Positions 10,716 to 19,530 are shown, counted from the first letter of the stretch. The stretch: 64,000 bases of DNA from Streptomyces zhihengii (GCF_016919245.1 NZ_JAFEJA010000002.1:684501-748500), one strand, 5' to 3'. Program-made: numbers and translations. Notes: a model not told the origin generated them from the sequence alone.

Positions 10716-10958
10716 ATGGCAAGTGCGTACGACCGGCTCACCGACATCCTGGTCAACCAGTTCGAGGTGCGGCCCGACGAGCTCCGTCCGGACGTCACCT
10801 TCGAGGAGCTCGAACTGGACTCGCTGTTCCTGGTGGAACTCACCCTGGTCGTCAAGCGGGACCTCGACGTGGAGATCAACGAGGACGACGCGACGCCGCG
10901 CAGCACGGTCGCCGACGTCGTGAAGCTCATCGAAGCCCAGCTCGACCCCGCGTCATGA
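10716..10958 (+). CDS. Acyl carrier protein
   Basis: An 80-residue discrete ACP with the phosphopantetheine site at Ser36 in LELDSLFLVEL. This matches the DSL motif followed by helix II (VELTLVVKRDLDVEINEDDA). It is very acidic, as expected. AGAGGAG at 10702-10708 lies 7 bases before the ATG, a near-ideal ribosome binding site. The stop overlaps the KASII start (ATGA at 10955-10958), so the two are probably translationally coupled. It likely carries the growing acyl chain shared by the flanking KASIII and KASII. Confidence 0.95.
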   Translation: MASAYDRLTDILVNQFEVRPDELRPDVTFEELELDSLFLVELTLVVKRDLDVEINEDDATPRSTVADVVKLIEAQLDPAS

Positions 10959-12172
10959 CCACCGGTGTCGTCGTCACGGGTCTGGGGCTGGTGACCGCCG
11001 CCGGCGTCGGCACCGAACCGACCTGGCGCGCGGTGTGCGCCGGTGAGCCGACCGCCGCCACCGACCCGTCGCTGGCCGGGCTGCCCGTCGACTTCTCGTG
11101 CCGGGTGCCGGAGTTCGACGCCCGGGAGCTGCTGGGCCGCCGCGCCAACCTCCTGTACGACCGCTTCGTGCAGCTGGGGCTCATCGCCGCGGACGAGGCC
11201 GTCGCGGACGCCGGACTGGATCCCGCCACCTGGGACGGCACCCGGGTCGGCGTCGTCGTCGGCTGCGGCCTGGGCGGCGCCGGAACCTGGGAGACGCAGC
11301 ACGCGACCTTCCTCGCCGAGGGACCCGATCAGGTCTCGTCGCTGATGATGCCGATGATGCTCCCCAACATGATCGCCGGGCACCTGGGCATGCGGTTCCG
11401 GGCGACCGGACCGAACCTCATCACCGCCACGGCGTGCGCCTCCGGGGCGACCGCCATCGGCGTGGCCCGGGACATGCTGCGCCAGGGCGTCTGCGACATC
11501 GTCCTGGCGGGCGGCACCGAATCCGCCGTGGTGCCGCTCATCCTCACCGGCTTCACCCGGATGCGGGCGCTGTCGACCCGGAGCACGTCACCGGCGACGG
11601 CGTCCCGGCCGTTCGACACCGACCGCGACGGATTCGTCATCGGGGAGGGGAGCGGCATCCTCGTCCTCGAACGCGCCGAGCACGCCGCGGCCCGCGGCGC
11701 CCGGGTCCGGGCCCGGCTCGTCGGCTACGGGGCCTCCGCCGACGCGTACCACGCGACGGCGCCGGACCCGTCGGGCGCCGGTGTGGAGCGGGCGCTGCGC
11801 GCCGCGCTCGCCGATGCCGGCGCGGTGCCGTCCGACGTGGACCACGTCAACGCGCACGGCACGTCGACGCCGCTGAACGACCTGGCGGAGGCCAGGGTGC
11901 TGGCCCGCTGTCTCGGTCCCGGCCCGGCGGTCACCTCGGCCAAGGGGGCGCTCGGGCACACGCTCGGCGCGGCCGGGGCGATCGAGGCGGCGCTGACGGT
12001 GCTGACGATCGAGAACGGGCTGATCCCGCCGACGGCCAACCTGGAGAGCCAGGACCCGGAGATCGACATCGACGTGGTGGTCAAGGAGGCCCGGCCCCAG
12101 CCGGTCGGCCTGGCGCTGTCGAACTCGCTCGGCTTCGGCGGGCAGAACGCCGTCCTCGCCTTCGCCCCCTGA
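10955..12172 (+). CDS. 3-oxoacyl-ACP synthase II (KASII, FabF-like)
   Basis: A 405-residue elongating ketosynthase. The Cys-His-His set is intact: Cys in TATACASGA (about residue 160), His in NAHGTSTPLND (about 298) and His in GALGHTLGAAGA (about 334), with the C-terminal NSLGFGGQNA. It is a single-domain enzyme, not part of a type II PKS KSalpha/KSbeta pair, since no chain-length-factor partner follows. It overlaps the ACP by ATGA. With KASIII and ACP it would build a short or medium acyl chain, with ketoreductase, dehydratase and enoyl reductase borrowed from elsewhere, since none is present locally. Confidence 0.93.
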   Translation: MTTGVVVTGLGLVTAAGVGTEPTWRAVCAGEPTAATDPSLAGLPVDFSCRVPEFDARELLGRRANLLYDRFVQLGLIAADEAVADAGLDPATWDGTRVGVVVGCGLGGAGTWETQHATFLAEGPDQVSSLMMPMMLPNMIAGHLGMRFRATGPNLITATACASGATAIGVARDMLRQGVCDIVLAGGTESAVVPLILTGFTRMRALSTRSTSPATASRPFDTDRDGFVIGEGSGILVLERAEHAAARGARVRARLVGYGASADAYHATAPDPSGAGVERALRAALADAGAVPSDVDHVNAHGTSTPLNDLAEARVLARCLGPGPAVTSAKGALGHTLGAAGAIEAALTVLTIENGLIPPTANLESQDPEIDIDVVVKEARPQPVGLALSNSLGFGGQNAVLAFAP

Positions 12173-12238
12173 CCCGGCGCCGGTCCGCACGGCGCCGCAC
12201 CGCGCGGCGCGCGGGCGGCTCAGGGGTCCGATAGGGGT

Positions 12239-12261
12239 GCGGCGCGGGTTTGCCGCGCCGC
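12239..12261. terminator. Hairpin after KASII operon
   Basis: GCGGCGCG and CGCGCCGC form a perfect 8-bp stem around a 7-base loop, 67 bp after the KASII stop. The 12173-12479 gap otherwise holds a Pro/Arg-rich-looking GC stretch with no supportable gene. Just before the acyl-CoA oxidase ATG there is only a weak TAGCAA. Confidence 0.5.
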
Positions 12262-12479
12262 CCCCGCCACCCGCCCGGCCCTCCCCGGGCGGGTGGCGGC
12301 CCTCCACCGCGCCGTCACCGCCGCCCCGCGGCCGCCTTCCGCCGCGCCTCCACCGCCGCCCGGGGCCCGGCCCTCCGCCGGGCAGCCCCGGGCCCCCGCC
12401 GCCCCGGCCGGGGGAGCCCGGCTGCTCCGTCTGCCCGGGCCGACCGCTTGATCGTCTCCGCTCGGGGTAGCAAGCCGGT

Positions 12480-14444
12480 ATGGCTGCTACTGACAACGCA
12501 TCTACCGCCGCGAGCGGTTATGTGGAGCCCGAGGTCGACGTCCCGGCGCTGAGCGCGCTGCTCGACGGCGAGTACGCCGGGATCCGCGACCTCGTCCGCA
12601 AGAACTTGGTGAAGCACGCCTCCGTCCTCGAGGACGCGGAGGAACTCGGCGTGGACGCCTTCCGCGAGCGGGTGCGCGCACTCGTGGTCGAGATGGCCGC
12701 GACGGGCCAGACCGGCATGGGCTTCCCCGGCGAGTACGGCGGGGGCGGCGACATCGGCGCCTCGATCGCCGCGTTCGAGACGCTCGCCCACGGCGACCTG
12801 TCGGTACTGGTCAAGGTCGGCGTGCAGTTCGGGCTCTTCGGCGGGGCGATCCTGCACCTGGGCACCGCACGCCACCACGACGCCTACCTGCCGGACGTGA
12901 TCGCCGGGCGGCTCATGGGGTGCTTCGCGATGACGGAGACCGGCCACGGCTCCGACGTCCAGGCGCTGGGGACGGTGGCGCGCTACGACGCCGGCACGCG
13001 GGAGTTCGTCATCACCACCCACGGCGACGAGGCGCGCAAGGACTACATCGGCAACGCGGCCCGCCACGGCGAGCTGGCGGTCGTCTTCGCCCAGCTGGAG
13101 GTCGGCGGGAAGGCCGAGGGCGTGCACGCCTTCCTCGTCCCCATCCGGGCCGGCGGCGAGCCCGCGCCCGGCGTCCGGATCGAGGACGACGGCCGCAAGA
13201 TGGGCCTCAACGGCGTCGACAACGGCCGTCTCGCCTTCGACGGGGTGCGGGTGCCGCGCGAGGCACTGCTCAACCGGTTCGCCGACGTCACCCCGGACGG
13301 CGTCTACGAGAGCCCGATCGACAACCCCGGCCGGCGCTTCTTCACCATGCTCGGCACCCTGGTGCAGGGCCGGGTCAGCGTCGCGGGCGCCGGGGTCGGC
13401 GTGGCCGAGGTCGCCCTCACCATCGCCACCAAGTACGCCGTGCGGCGGCGGCAGTTCCGGGCGTCCCCGGGCGAGGAGGAGCAGCTGCTCCTCGACTACG
13501 GACTGCACCAGCGGCGTCTGCTGCCGCTGATCGCCCGCACCTACGCGCTGCACTTCGCGCAGGACGTGGTGCGCACCCGTCTGCACGAGGTCTTCTCCGG
13601 GATCACCGGCGACGAGCAGGCGCGCCGCCTGCTGGAGTCACGGGCCGCCGGCACCAAGGCGCTCGCCACCTGGCACGCCACCCGCGTCGTCCAGGAGTGC
13701 CGCGAGGCGTGCGGCGGCGCCGGCTACCTCGCCGTCAACCGCTTCGCCGCCCTCAAGGCGGACAGCGACATCTTCACCACCTTCGAGGGCGACAACCACG
13801 TCCTGCTGCAACTGGTGGCCAAGGGCCTGCTGACCGACTACGCGAGCGAGTTCGAGGACCTGGACCAGCTCGGCATGGTCCGCCATGTCACCGGGCTCGC
13901 CGTCGAGACGGTCATCGAGAAGACGTCCGTCCACAAACTGCTGGAGCGGGTGCGCGACCTGCTGCCCGGCGGCGACGAGTGGGACCAGGAGGCCGGTCTG
14001 CTCGACTCGGAGTACCAGCTCGCCATGCTCCGCTACCGCGAGGAGCACATGCTCGCCGGGGTGGCCCGGCGGCTCAAGCGGGGGATCGACCAGAAGCGCG
14101 ATGCCGGCGCCGTCTTCTCGCAGGTGCAGGACCATGTCATCGCGCTCGCCCGCGCGCATGTCGAACGCCTGGTGCTGGAGGCGTTCACCGACGCGGTGCG
14201 CGTGCTGCCCGAGAGCGGCAACAAGGTCGCGCTCGGCCTGCTGTGCGACCTGTTCGCCCTGTCGACGATCGAGGCGGACCGGGCCTGGTTCATGGAGCAC
14301 GGCAGGCTGACCGTGCAGCGCTCCAAGGCGATCAGCCGCGAGGTGAACGACCTCTGCCGCAAGGTCCGGCCCCTCGCCCCCGAGCTGGTCGACGCCTGGG
14401 GCGTCCCGCCGGAGATGCTGCGCGCGCCGGACCTCGTGGGGTGA
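12480..14444 (+). CDS. Acyl-CoA oxidase (ACOX family) or related acyl-CoA dehydrogenase
   Basis: At 654 residues it is much longer than an ordinary acyl-CoA dehydrogenase (about 380) and matches the two-lobed peroxisomal-type acyl-CoA oxidase family. The flavin and substrate region shows CFAMTETGHGSDVQ (about residue 150), and the catalytic-base segment reads FTTFEGDNHVLLQLVAK (about 430), as in ACOX proteins. The C-terminal lobe has the extra helical domain (EEHMLAGVARRLKRGI to VNDLCRKVRP). It would oxidise acyl-CoA to 2-enoyl-CoA, passing electrons to oxygen or to ETF. It follows the polyketide-side operon after a hairpin, so a shared role is possible, but household beta-oxidation is as likely. 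No ribosome binding site is seen; the ATG may be leaderless. Confidence 0.88.
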   Translation: MAATDNASTAASGYVEPEVDVPALSALLDGEYAGIRDLVRKNLVKHASVLEDAEELGVDAFRERVRALVVEMAATGQTGMGFPGEYGGGGDIGASIAAFETLAHGDLSVLVKVGVQFGLFGGAILHLGTARHHDAYLPDVIAGRLMGCFAMTETGHGSDVQALGTVARYDAGTREFVITTHGDEARKDYIGNAARHGELAVVFAQLEVGGKAEGVHAFLVPIRAGGEPAPGVRIEDDGRKMGLNGVDNGRLAFDGVRVPREALLNRFADVTPDGVYESPIDNPGRRFFTMLGTLVQGRVSVAGAGVGVAEVALTIATKYAVRRRQFRASPGEEEQLLLDYGLHQRRLLPLIARTYALHFAQDVVRTRLHEVFSGITGDEQARRLLESRAAGTKALATWHATRVVQECREACGGAGYLAVNRFAALKADSDIFTTFEGDNHVLLQLVAKGLLTDYASEFEDLDQLGMVRHVTGLAVETVIEKTSVHKLLERVRDLLPGGDEWDQEAGLLDSEYQLAMLRYREEHMLAGVARRLKRGIDQKRDAGAVFSQVQDHVIALARAHVERLVLEAFTDAVRVLPESGNKVALGLLCDLFALSTIEADRAWFMEHGRLTVQRSKAISREVNDLCRKVRPLAPELVDAWGVPPEMLRAPDLVG

Positions 14445-14519
14445 GCCGAGCCGGGGCCGCCGGGTCCGCCCGGCGGCCGCGCACCGGCACCGGATCGGCC
14501 CCCGGGCTGCACAGGCAGG

Positions 14520-14538
14520 TTCGGTAAGGCTAACCTTG
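14520..14538. promoter_or_regulatory. Iron box (DtxR/IdeR/DmdR-type operator)
   Basis: TTCGGTAAGGCTAACCTTG matches the iron-box consensus TTAGGTTAGGCTAACCTAA at 15 of 19 positions. It ends 4 bp before the ATG of the siderophore-interacting protein, so bound repressor would cover the promoter and start. This predicts derepression in low iron. Confidence 0.85.
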
Positions 14539-14542
14539 CCTC

Positions 14543-15364
14543 ATGGCGAAGATCCACCGGCTCACACCGGAGCAGCCCGGCATGTTCCGGGCCGAGGTCG
14601 TGCGTTCCGCACGGATGTCCCCCTCCGTCCAGCGCGTGACGGTCACCGGCCCCGAACTCGGCCGGTTCCCCTGGCTGGGCTACGACCACTGGTTCCGCCT
14701 CTTCCTCCAACTCCCGCACCAGCAGGGCGCCATGCGGCTCCCCGAGTTCACCGGCACCCGCTGGTGGCAGCCCTATCTCGCCATCCCCGAGCGCGAGCGG
14801 CCCCACTGCGCCAACTACAGCGTGGCCGACTTCCGCGCCGGTGAGGCGGAGATGGACATCGACTTCGTGCTGCACTGCGGCCCCACCGGCGAACTGGAGG
14901 GCCGCGCCGCGATCTGGGCGTGCTCGGCCCGGCCGGGCGACGCGCTCGCCGTGCTCGACCAGGGCATCCTCTTCGACCGCCCCGAGGACGCGACCGAGGT
15001 CCTGATCGTGGCCGACGAGACGGGCCTGCCGGCCACCGCCGGCATCCTGCGCTCCCTGCCGCAGGACACCGTCGGACGCGTCATCCAGGAGGTGCCCACG
15101 GCCGGCGACCGCCGGATCATGGACGCGCCGCCCGGGATGGCGGTCACCTGGGTCGTCCGCCGGGACACGCGCTCGGTGCCCGGCACCGCCGCCCTCGCCG
15201 AACTCCTGCGCCACACCTCCGTCGACGCCGCCGGCTACGCCTTCGTCGTCGGCGAGTCGGCCCTGGCCACCGAGGGCCGCCGGCACCTGCACCGCCTGGG
15301 CCTGCCCAAGGACCGCATCACCTTCTCCGGCTTCTGGAAGCACGAAGCCGGCCAGGCCGCCTGA
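14543..15364 (+). CDS. Siderophore-interacting protein (FAD-dependent ferric-siderophore reductase)
   Basis: A 273-residue cytosolic flavoprotein of the ViuB/YqjH SIP family. An N-terminal FAD-binding barrel (RVTVTGPEL, then the R-x-Y-S/T-like site represented by PHCANYSVADF near residue 90) is followed by the SIP C-terminal NADPH-binding lobe (LIVADETGLPATAGIL near 155; VVGESALATEGRRHL near 235; WKHEAG at the end). It should reduce imported ferric siderophore to release Fe(II). Its start is 4 bp from a strong iron box, which supports both the function and the ATG. No siderophore synthesis or uptake genes are adjacent. Confidence 0.92.
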   Translation: MAKIHRLTPEQPGMFRAEVVRSARMSPSVQRVTVTGPELGRFPWLGYDHWFRLFLQLPHQQGAMRLPEFTGTRWWQPYLAIPERERPHCANYSVADFRAGEAEMDIDFVLHCGPTGELEGRAAIWACSARPGDALAVLDQGILFDRPEDATEVLIVADETGLPATAGILRSLPQDTVGRVIQEVPTAGDRRIMDAPPGMAVTWVVRRDTRSVPGTAALAELLRHTSVDAAGYAFVVGESALATEGRRHLHRLGLPKDRITFSGFWKHEAGQAA

Positions 15365-15464
15365 CCATCCGGCCCCCGGCCGGCGGGACCACCGGGACCA
15401 CCGGGCACGGCCCGACAGCGCGGCGCCCGCCGCCGCGGGTGAGACGGCTCCGGGCGGCGGCCCG

Positions 15465-17060
15465 TCAGTAGTTGTTCCACTCGTGGCGGGAGTACTCCAG
15501 CACCACCGGGTCCATCAGCGTGCTGGCGCGGACCTTCTGGGGCCGGCGGTCCACGGGGAAGACGGTGGCCGCCTCCAGGACGGCGTCGTCGAGGAACCGC
15601 AGCGCGGGGGCGTCGTCCGCGAGACGCAGCTCCGGCGCCCCGTCGCCGCCCGGCCGGGCGAGGACGTATCCCCAGTTGCCGAAGCTGGGCACGTCCACCT
15701 GGTACGCGGTGGTGCCGTAGCCCGCCGCGCGGATCGTCGCGTCGATCGACCAGTACGACTTGGGCGCGAAGAACGGCGAGCCGGCCTGCACGACGACCTG
15801 GCTGTCCGGCGTCAGCACCTTGCGCAGCAGGTGGTAGAACTCCACCGAGTACAGCTTGGCCAGCGCCGCGGTGTCCGGGTCGGGGAAGTCGATGACGACG
15901 GTGTCGTAGCGTCCGCGCGCGTCCCGCAGCCAGTTGAAGGCGTCCGCGTTGACCGCGGTCACCCGGGGGTCCGCGAGCGCTCGGCCGTTGAGGTCGCGCA
16001 GCGGCCCGAAGGTGCGGGCGAGCCGGGTCATCGCGGGGTCCAGGTCGACGAGCGTGACCTTCTCCACGTCGTCGTAGCGCAGCACCTCCCGCAGCGCGAG
16101 GGCGTCACCGCCGCCCAGGATGAGCACCGAGCCGTGCTCGCCGGACATCGCCGGATGGACGAGGGCCTCGTGGTAGCGGTACTCGTCCACGGACGAGAAC
16201 TGGAGGTCGCCGTTGAGGAACAGCCGGGTGTCCTGCTCGCCGGTGAACGCGGTCGACCGGGTCACCACGATGTCCTGGTAGGGCGTCGTCTCGGCGTGGA
16301 TGATCGGGTCGCGGTAGAGCTGCTGGCGTGCCGTCACCTCGATGTCGTCGGCGAGGACGTACACGGTGCCGAGCGCCGCCATGACCACGGCCATGCCCGA
16401 CAGCAGCCCGATCCGCACCACCCGCCGGGTCTGCCGCCGGAAGATCCACAGGACGACGAGCACCCCGGCCAGCGCATTGACCGCCCCCACCACCAGGGCG
16501 CCCTTGAGCTGCCCGAAGACGGGCAGCAGCAGCAGCGGGAAGCAGAGGCCGCCGATCAGCGCGCCGATGTAGTCCACCGCGAAGATGTCGGCGACCGCGC
16601 TGCCCGCCTCCTGGCGGCGGATCCGCTGGAGCAGTGTCATCAGCAGCGGGATCTCGGCCCCGATCAGAAGACCGACGACGAACGAGACGACCACCATCGC
16701 GGGCATGTAGACGCGCAGCCACGCGAAGCACACGTACAGCACCAGGACCGACAGGCCGCCCGCGAGCGCGAGCAGCCCCTCGACGAGCGCGAAGGCGCCG
16801 ACGGCGCGCTTCTGGAGGGGTTTGGCCGCCAGCGACCCGATGCCCATCGCGAAGACGATCACCGAGATGACGACCGAGGTCTGCATCACCGAGTTGCCGA
16901 TGAGGTAGCTGCCCAGCGCGGTCAGGGCCAGTTCGTAGACGAGTCCGCAGGCGGCGCAGAGGAAGACGGCGAACATCAGCAGGAAGCGCGCGCCGCGCGA
17001 GTGCACGGGGGGTGCGGCCGCGGCGGCCGGAGCCGCCGCGGCGGGGGTGGTGGTGCTCAC
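15465..17060 (-). CDS. Membrane-anchored spermidine synthase-like protein
   Basis: This 531-residue protein has about seven hydrophobic segments (residues 25-245) followed by a polyamine aminopropyltransferase domain. The SAM-binding motif appears as LILGGGDALALREVL near residue 312, then TLVDLDPAMTRLA, AVNADAFNWL, and the acidic active-site stretch VVIDFPDPDTAALAKLYS. Soluble spermidine synthases lack the membrane half. GTG 17060 follows the DUF350 stop by 5 bases, so it is the last gene of a four-gene operon (DUF2617, DUF4247, DUF350, this gene). The second G of the GGGDG motif is Ala here. The true substrate is unknown, and a nonpolyamine acceptor is possible. Confidence 0.88.
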   Translation of the reverse strand: MSTTTPAAAAPAAAAAPPVHSRGARFLLMFAVFLCAACGLVYELALTALGSYLIGNSVMQTSVVISVIVFAMGIGSLAAKPLQKRAVGAFALVEGLLALAGGLSVLVLYVCFAWLRVYMPAMVVVSFVVGLLIGAEIPLLMTLLQRIRRQEAGSAVADIFAVDYIGALIGGLCFPLLLLPVFGQLKGALVVGAVNALAGVLVVLWIFRRQTRRVVRIGLLSGMAVVMAALGTVYVLADDIEVTARQQLYRDPIIHAETTPYQDIVVTRSTAFTGEQDTRLFLNGDLQFSSVDEYRYHEALVHPAMSGEHGSVLILGGGDALALREVLRYDDVEKVTLVDLDPAMTRLARTFGPLRDLNGRALADPRVTAVNADAFNWLRDARGRYDTVVIDFPDPDTAALAKLYSVEFYHLLRKVLTPDSQVVVQAGSPFFAPKSYWSIDATIRAAGYGTTAYQVDVPSFGNWGYVLARPGGDGAPELRLADDAPALRFLDDAVLEAATVFPVDRRPQKVRASTLMDPVVLEYSRHEWNNY

Positions 17061-17065
17061 GGGTG

Positions 17066-17503
17066 CTACGAGACGGCGGCACCGACCATGAAGGCCGTGC
17101 CGATGTACATCGCGGCCTGGACCCAGGCGGCGGGGTGGGGGCGGTCGCCGTTGTCGTCCAGCACGGCGTGACCGAGCCGGCCGGGCGTCAGCAGGCCGAC
17201 GATGACGGACACCAGGGTCATCACCACCACACCGGCGAGGCCGTACAGCAGCGTGCTCAACAGGCCGTGGTCGAGGCCCAGTTCCGACTCGCTCGCCCGG
17301 ATGGACTGGTCGATGACGAGACCGATGGCGATCGTCTGGCCGGCCAGCAGGACCGCCGCGCCGCGGTTGCGCTCGGTCCACACCACGTGGACCAGCTTGC
17401 CGGGCGTGACGAGGTCGAGCGCGATGAAGCCGACCGCCATCACGACGAAGCCGACCAGGCCGTAGAGCAGGGCGATGCCTGCCGACTCGAATATCTCGGA
17501 CAC
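17066..17503 (-). CDS. DUF350 family membrane protein
   Basis: 145 residues with four predicted membrane helices arranged as two internal repeats. Each repeat carries the same pattern: ALLYGLVGFVVMAVGFIALDLVTPGKL and TLLYGLAGVVVMTLVSVIVGLLTPGRL, the D/G-x-L-x-T-P-G hallmark of DUF350. Function is unknown for the family. It lies between the DUF4247 lipoprotein and the membrane spermidine synthase-like gene on the same strand, 5 bases before the latter, and probably forms a membrane complex with it. Confidence 0.88.
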   Translation of the reverse strand: MSEIFESAGIALLYGLVGFVVMAVGFIALDLVTPGKLVHVVWTERNRGAAVLLAGQTIAIGLVIDQSIRASESELGLDHGLLSTLLYGLAGVVVMTLVSVIVGLLTPGRLGHAVLDDNGDRPHPAAWVQAAMYIGTAFMVGAAVS

Positions 17504-17603
17504 GGGGTGCCTTTCGGGTACGTCGTCGGGAAGTCCGGGCGGAGAGGTGCGGGAGAGGCGGGGCGGGCGGCGGGCGGGGCCGGTCCGGCGGAGGGCCGGG
17601 CGG

Positions 17604-18020
17604 CTACTTGCCCTCGCCGGGGCCGCCGCCGCGGAAGGAACTGCTCGCCGGGTCGGGCCACATGCTGCCGATCCGCGTCTGCCAGCGGTTGTAGCCGGTG
17701 CGGTAGTCGTCTATCTCGATACGGCTGCCGCCGGCCGCCAGCGGCGTGACCGCGACGATGTCGTCCCGGTAGCGCAGCAGTTCCACGTCGGCGGAGCTGA
17801 TGCGGTCGCGGGCGGCGGCGTGGCCGTCGATCTCCTTGGCCACGGCCGGCAGCCGGTCCACCGCGTCGACATAGCCCGAGCCGGTGGTCGCGACGCTGTA
17901 CTGCTGCCGGATCCAGGACGAGGGCACGGCGTTGTGGTCGTCATCGTCGTCGCCACTGCCGCAGGCGGTGAGCGCGGCCGCCGCAAGTATGGTCACGCTG
18001 AGGATTCGGGCGGTCTTCAT
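17604..18020 (-). CDS. DUF4247 lipoprotein
   Basis: 138 residues with a lipoprotein signal peptide (MKTARILSVTILAAAALTAC; lipobox L-T-A-C at residues 17-20) followed by an Asp run and the DUF4247 body (VPSSWIRQQYSV, WELL-like VELLRYRDDIVAV, GSRIEIDDYRTGYNRW). It should sit on the outer face of the membrane. Its ATG overlaps the stop of the DUF2617 gene (ATGA at 18020-18017). The C-terminus is Gly-rich (FRGGGPGEGK). The molecular function is not known. Confidence 0.88.
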   Translation of the reverse strand: MKTARILSVTILAAAALTACGSGDDDDDHNAVPSSWIRQQYSVATTGSGYVDAVDRLPAVAKEIDGHAAARDRISSADVELLRYRDDIVAVTPLAAGGSRIEIDDYRTGYNRWQTRIGSMWPDPASSSFRGGGPGEGK

Positions 18021-18511
18021 CGGGCCTCCAGCCGGGTGTGCGTCGCCACGATCTGGCGGCTCTGCGGGTAGGTGTGCCAGGTGCGCCAGCTCAGACCGGA
18101 ACCGCGCCGCTCGACGCACAGGGCGGTGACGGCCTCGGGGGAGCCGGGGAAAATGCCGTACAGCGCGGCCGGTTCACCGTCCGAGCGGCTGCGGATCCAC
18201 GCGACCCGTTCGCTGAAACGGTCCCCGGGCAGCCGCTCGACGCGGGCGCCGAAGCGGTAGGTCCAGCCCTCGAACTCACGTGCCGCGGAGGCCGGCAGGC
18301 CGCCGGCCACGCCCGGCAGACAGGCCACGGTCTCGCGGACGGGCCCGGCGAGGACCTGGTGCGAGGCGCCCAGCAGCCGCAACTGGACGGCGGTGCCGCC
18401 GACGGACACCTCCCGGACGGCGAGCGCGTCGAGCGGGCCCTGCTCCAGCGAGAAGGAGAGCTGGTCCGCGTCGGTGTCCAGATAAGGGGTCGTCAGCGCT
18501 ATGCCGTTCAC
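18017..18511 (-). CDS. DUF2617 family protein
   Basis: 164 residues, no signal peptide or membrane helix, with the DUF2617 pattern (LTTPYLDTDADQLSFSLEQGPLDAL, GASHQV, EGWTYRFGARVERL, GIFPGSPEAVTAL, WRTWHTYPQ). GTG 18511 gives the family length; longer forms add an Arg-rich low-complexity leader and are rejected. It is the first gene of the operon running to 15465 and is translationally coupled to DUF4247. Function is unknown. Confidence 0.82.
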   Translation of the reverse strand: MNGIALTTPYLDTDADQLSFSLEQGPLDALAVREVSVGGTAVQLRLLGASHQVLAGPVRETVACLPGVAGGLPASAAREFEGWTYRFGARVERLPGDRFSERVAWIRSRSDGEPAALYGIFPGSPEAVTALCVERRGSGLSWRTWHTYPQSRQIVATHTRLEAR

Positions 18512-18783
18512 CTGCCGTCGGCCTCGCAGCCCCGGCGGCCACGGCCCGCGGCGGCCCCGTCGGACGAACCGCGCACCGCAGGCGAGCCGGACACTTCCGC
18601 CCAGGCGGGAACAGCTCGGGCGCCGGCGGCGTGTCCGGTGCCGACGACGGCGGACTCGGGCTTCAACGGTGATCCCCACGACATGGAACGGGCATGAGCG
18701 CGCCGAGTATGGCACAGCGCCGGAGCGCCCTCGCAGGCGGCTCCGGCGCACGCCCGGTGCGCGCCGTGCGGGACCGGGGGCCG

Positions 18784-19476
18784 TCAGCGCCCGGCGCCGC
18801 CCATCAGCCAGTCCCACGCGGCCTGCGCGGTGAACTCCGCCTGCCCGCCCGGGAAGCGGAGCTCGGAGGCGAGGAACGCCGGGTCGTCCGCGGTCTGTGC
18901 CACATAGGGGACGGCGATGCAGCGCATCCCCGCGGCGCGCGCCGCCGCCGCGCCCGGCGGCGCGTCCTCCACCACCACGCAGTCCGCCGGCGCGGCCCCG
19001 AGCCGCCGGGCCGCCTCCAGGAAGACGTCGGGCTCCGGCTTGCCCCGCGCCACCTCCTCGGCGGAGACCGTCACCCGGATGTGCGCGTCGAGGCCGGTCC
19101 CCGCGAGGATCGCGTCGATCGCCGCCCGCGACGAGCCCGAGGCCACCGCCATCGGGACGCCGGCCGCCGCCAGCAGCCCCGTGAAGCGGCGCATCTCAGG
19201 GAAGACCTCGGTGGACTGCCGCGCCAGCTCCAGGTACAGACGGTTCTTCGCGGCCAGCAGCTCCTCCAGGGAGGCGTCGATCGCGTACCGGGCGCGCAGC
19301 ACCTCCAGCGTCTCGCGGGTGCCGATGCCGATGAACGCGGTGTGTTCCTCCCAGTCGAAACCGTCCACGCCGTGGGCGGCGAGCAGCCTGCGCCCCGCCT
19401 CGTAGTAGTTGGGTTCGCTGTCCACGAGGGTGCCGTCGAGGTCGAAGACGACCGCGGGGGCGGGTGAGGTGCTCAT
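18784..19476 (-). CDS. HAD-superfamily phosphatase (beta-phosphoglucomutase-like)
   Basis: 230 residues with all four HAD motifs: motif I VVFDLDGTLVDSEP (about residues 9-22, nucleophile and acid/base Asp), motif II VASGSS (about 115), motif III Lys in ARGKPEPDVF (about 147), and motif IV VVVEDAPPG (about 170). A helical cap domain lies between motifs I and II. It should remove phosphate from a small sugar phosphate or similar; the substrate cannot be told from sequence. ATG 19476 begins directly before the fold. Neighbours give no pathway. Confidence 0.9.
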   Translation of the reverse strand: MSTSPAPAVVFDLDGTLVDSEPNYYEAGRRLLAAHGVDGFDWEEHTAFIGIGTRETLEVLRARYAIDASLEELLAAKNRLYLELARQSTEVFPEMRRFTGLLAAAGVPMAVASGSSRAAIDAILAGTGLDAHIRVTVSAEEVARGKPEPDVFLEAARRLGAAPADCVVVEDAPPGAAAARAAGMRCIAVPYVAQTADDPAFLASELRFPGGQAEFTAQAAWDWLMGGAGR

Positions 19477-19530
19477 GGCCCCCAGCATGCCAACCGGCCG
19501 CACCCGGTCGCGGCCCCGGGGCCGGGCGGC

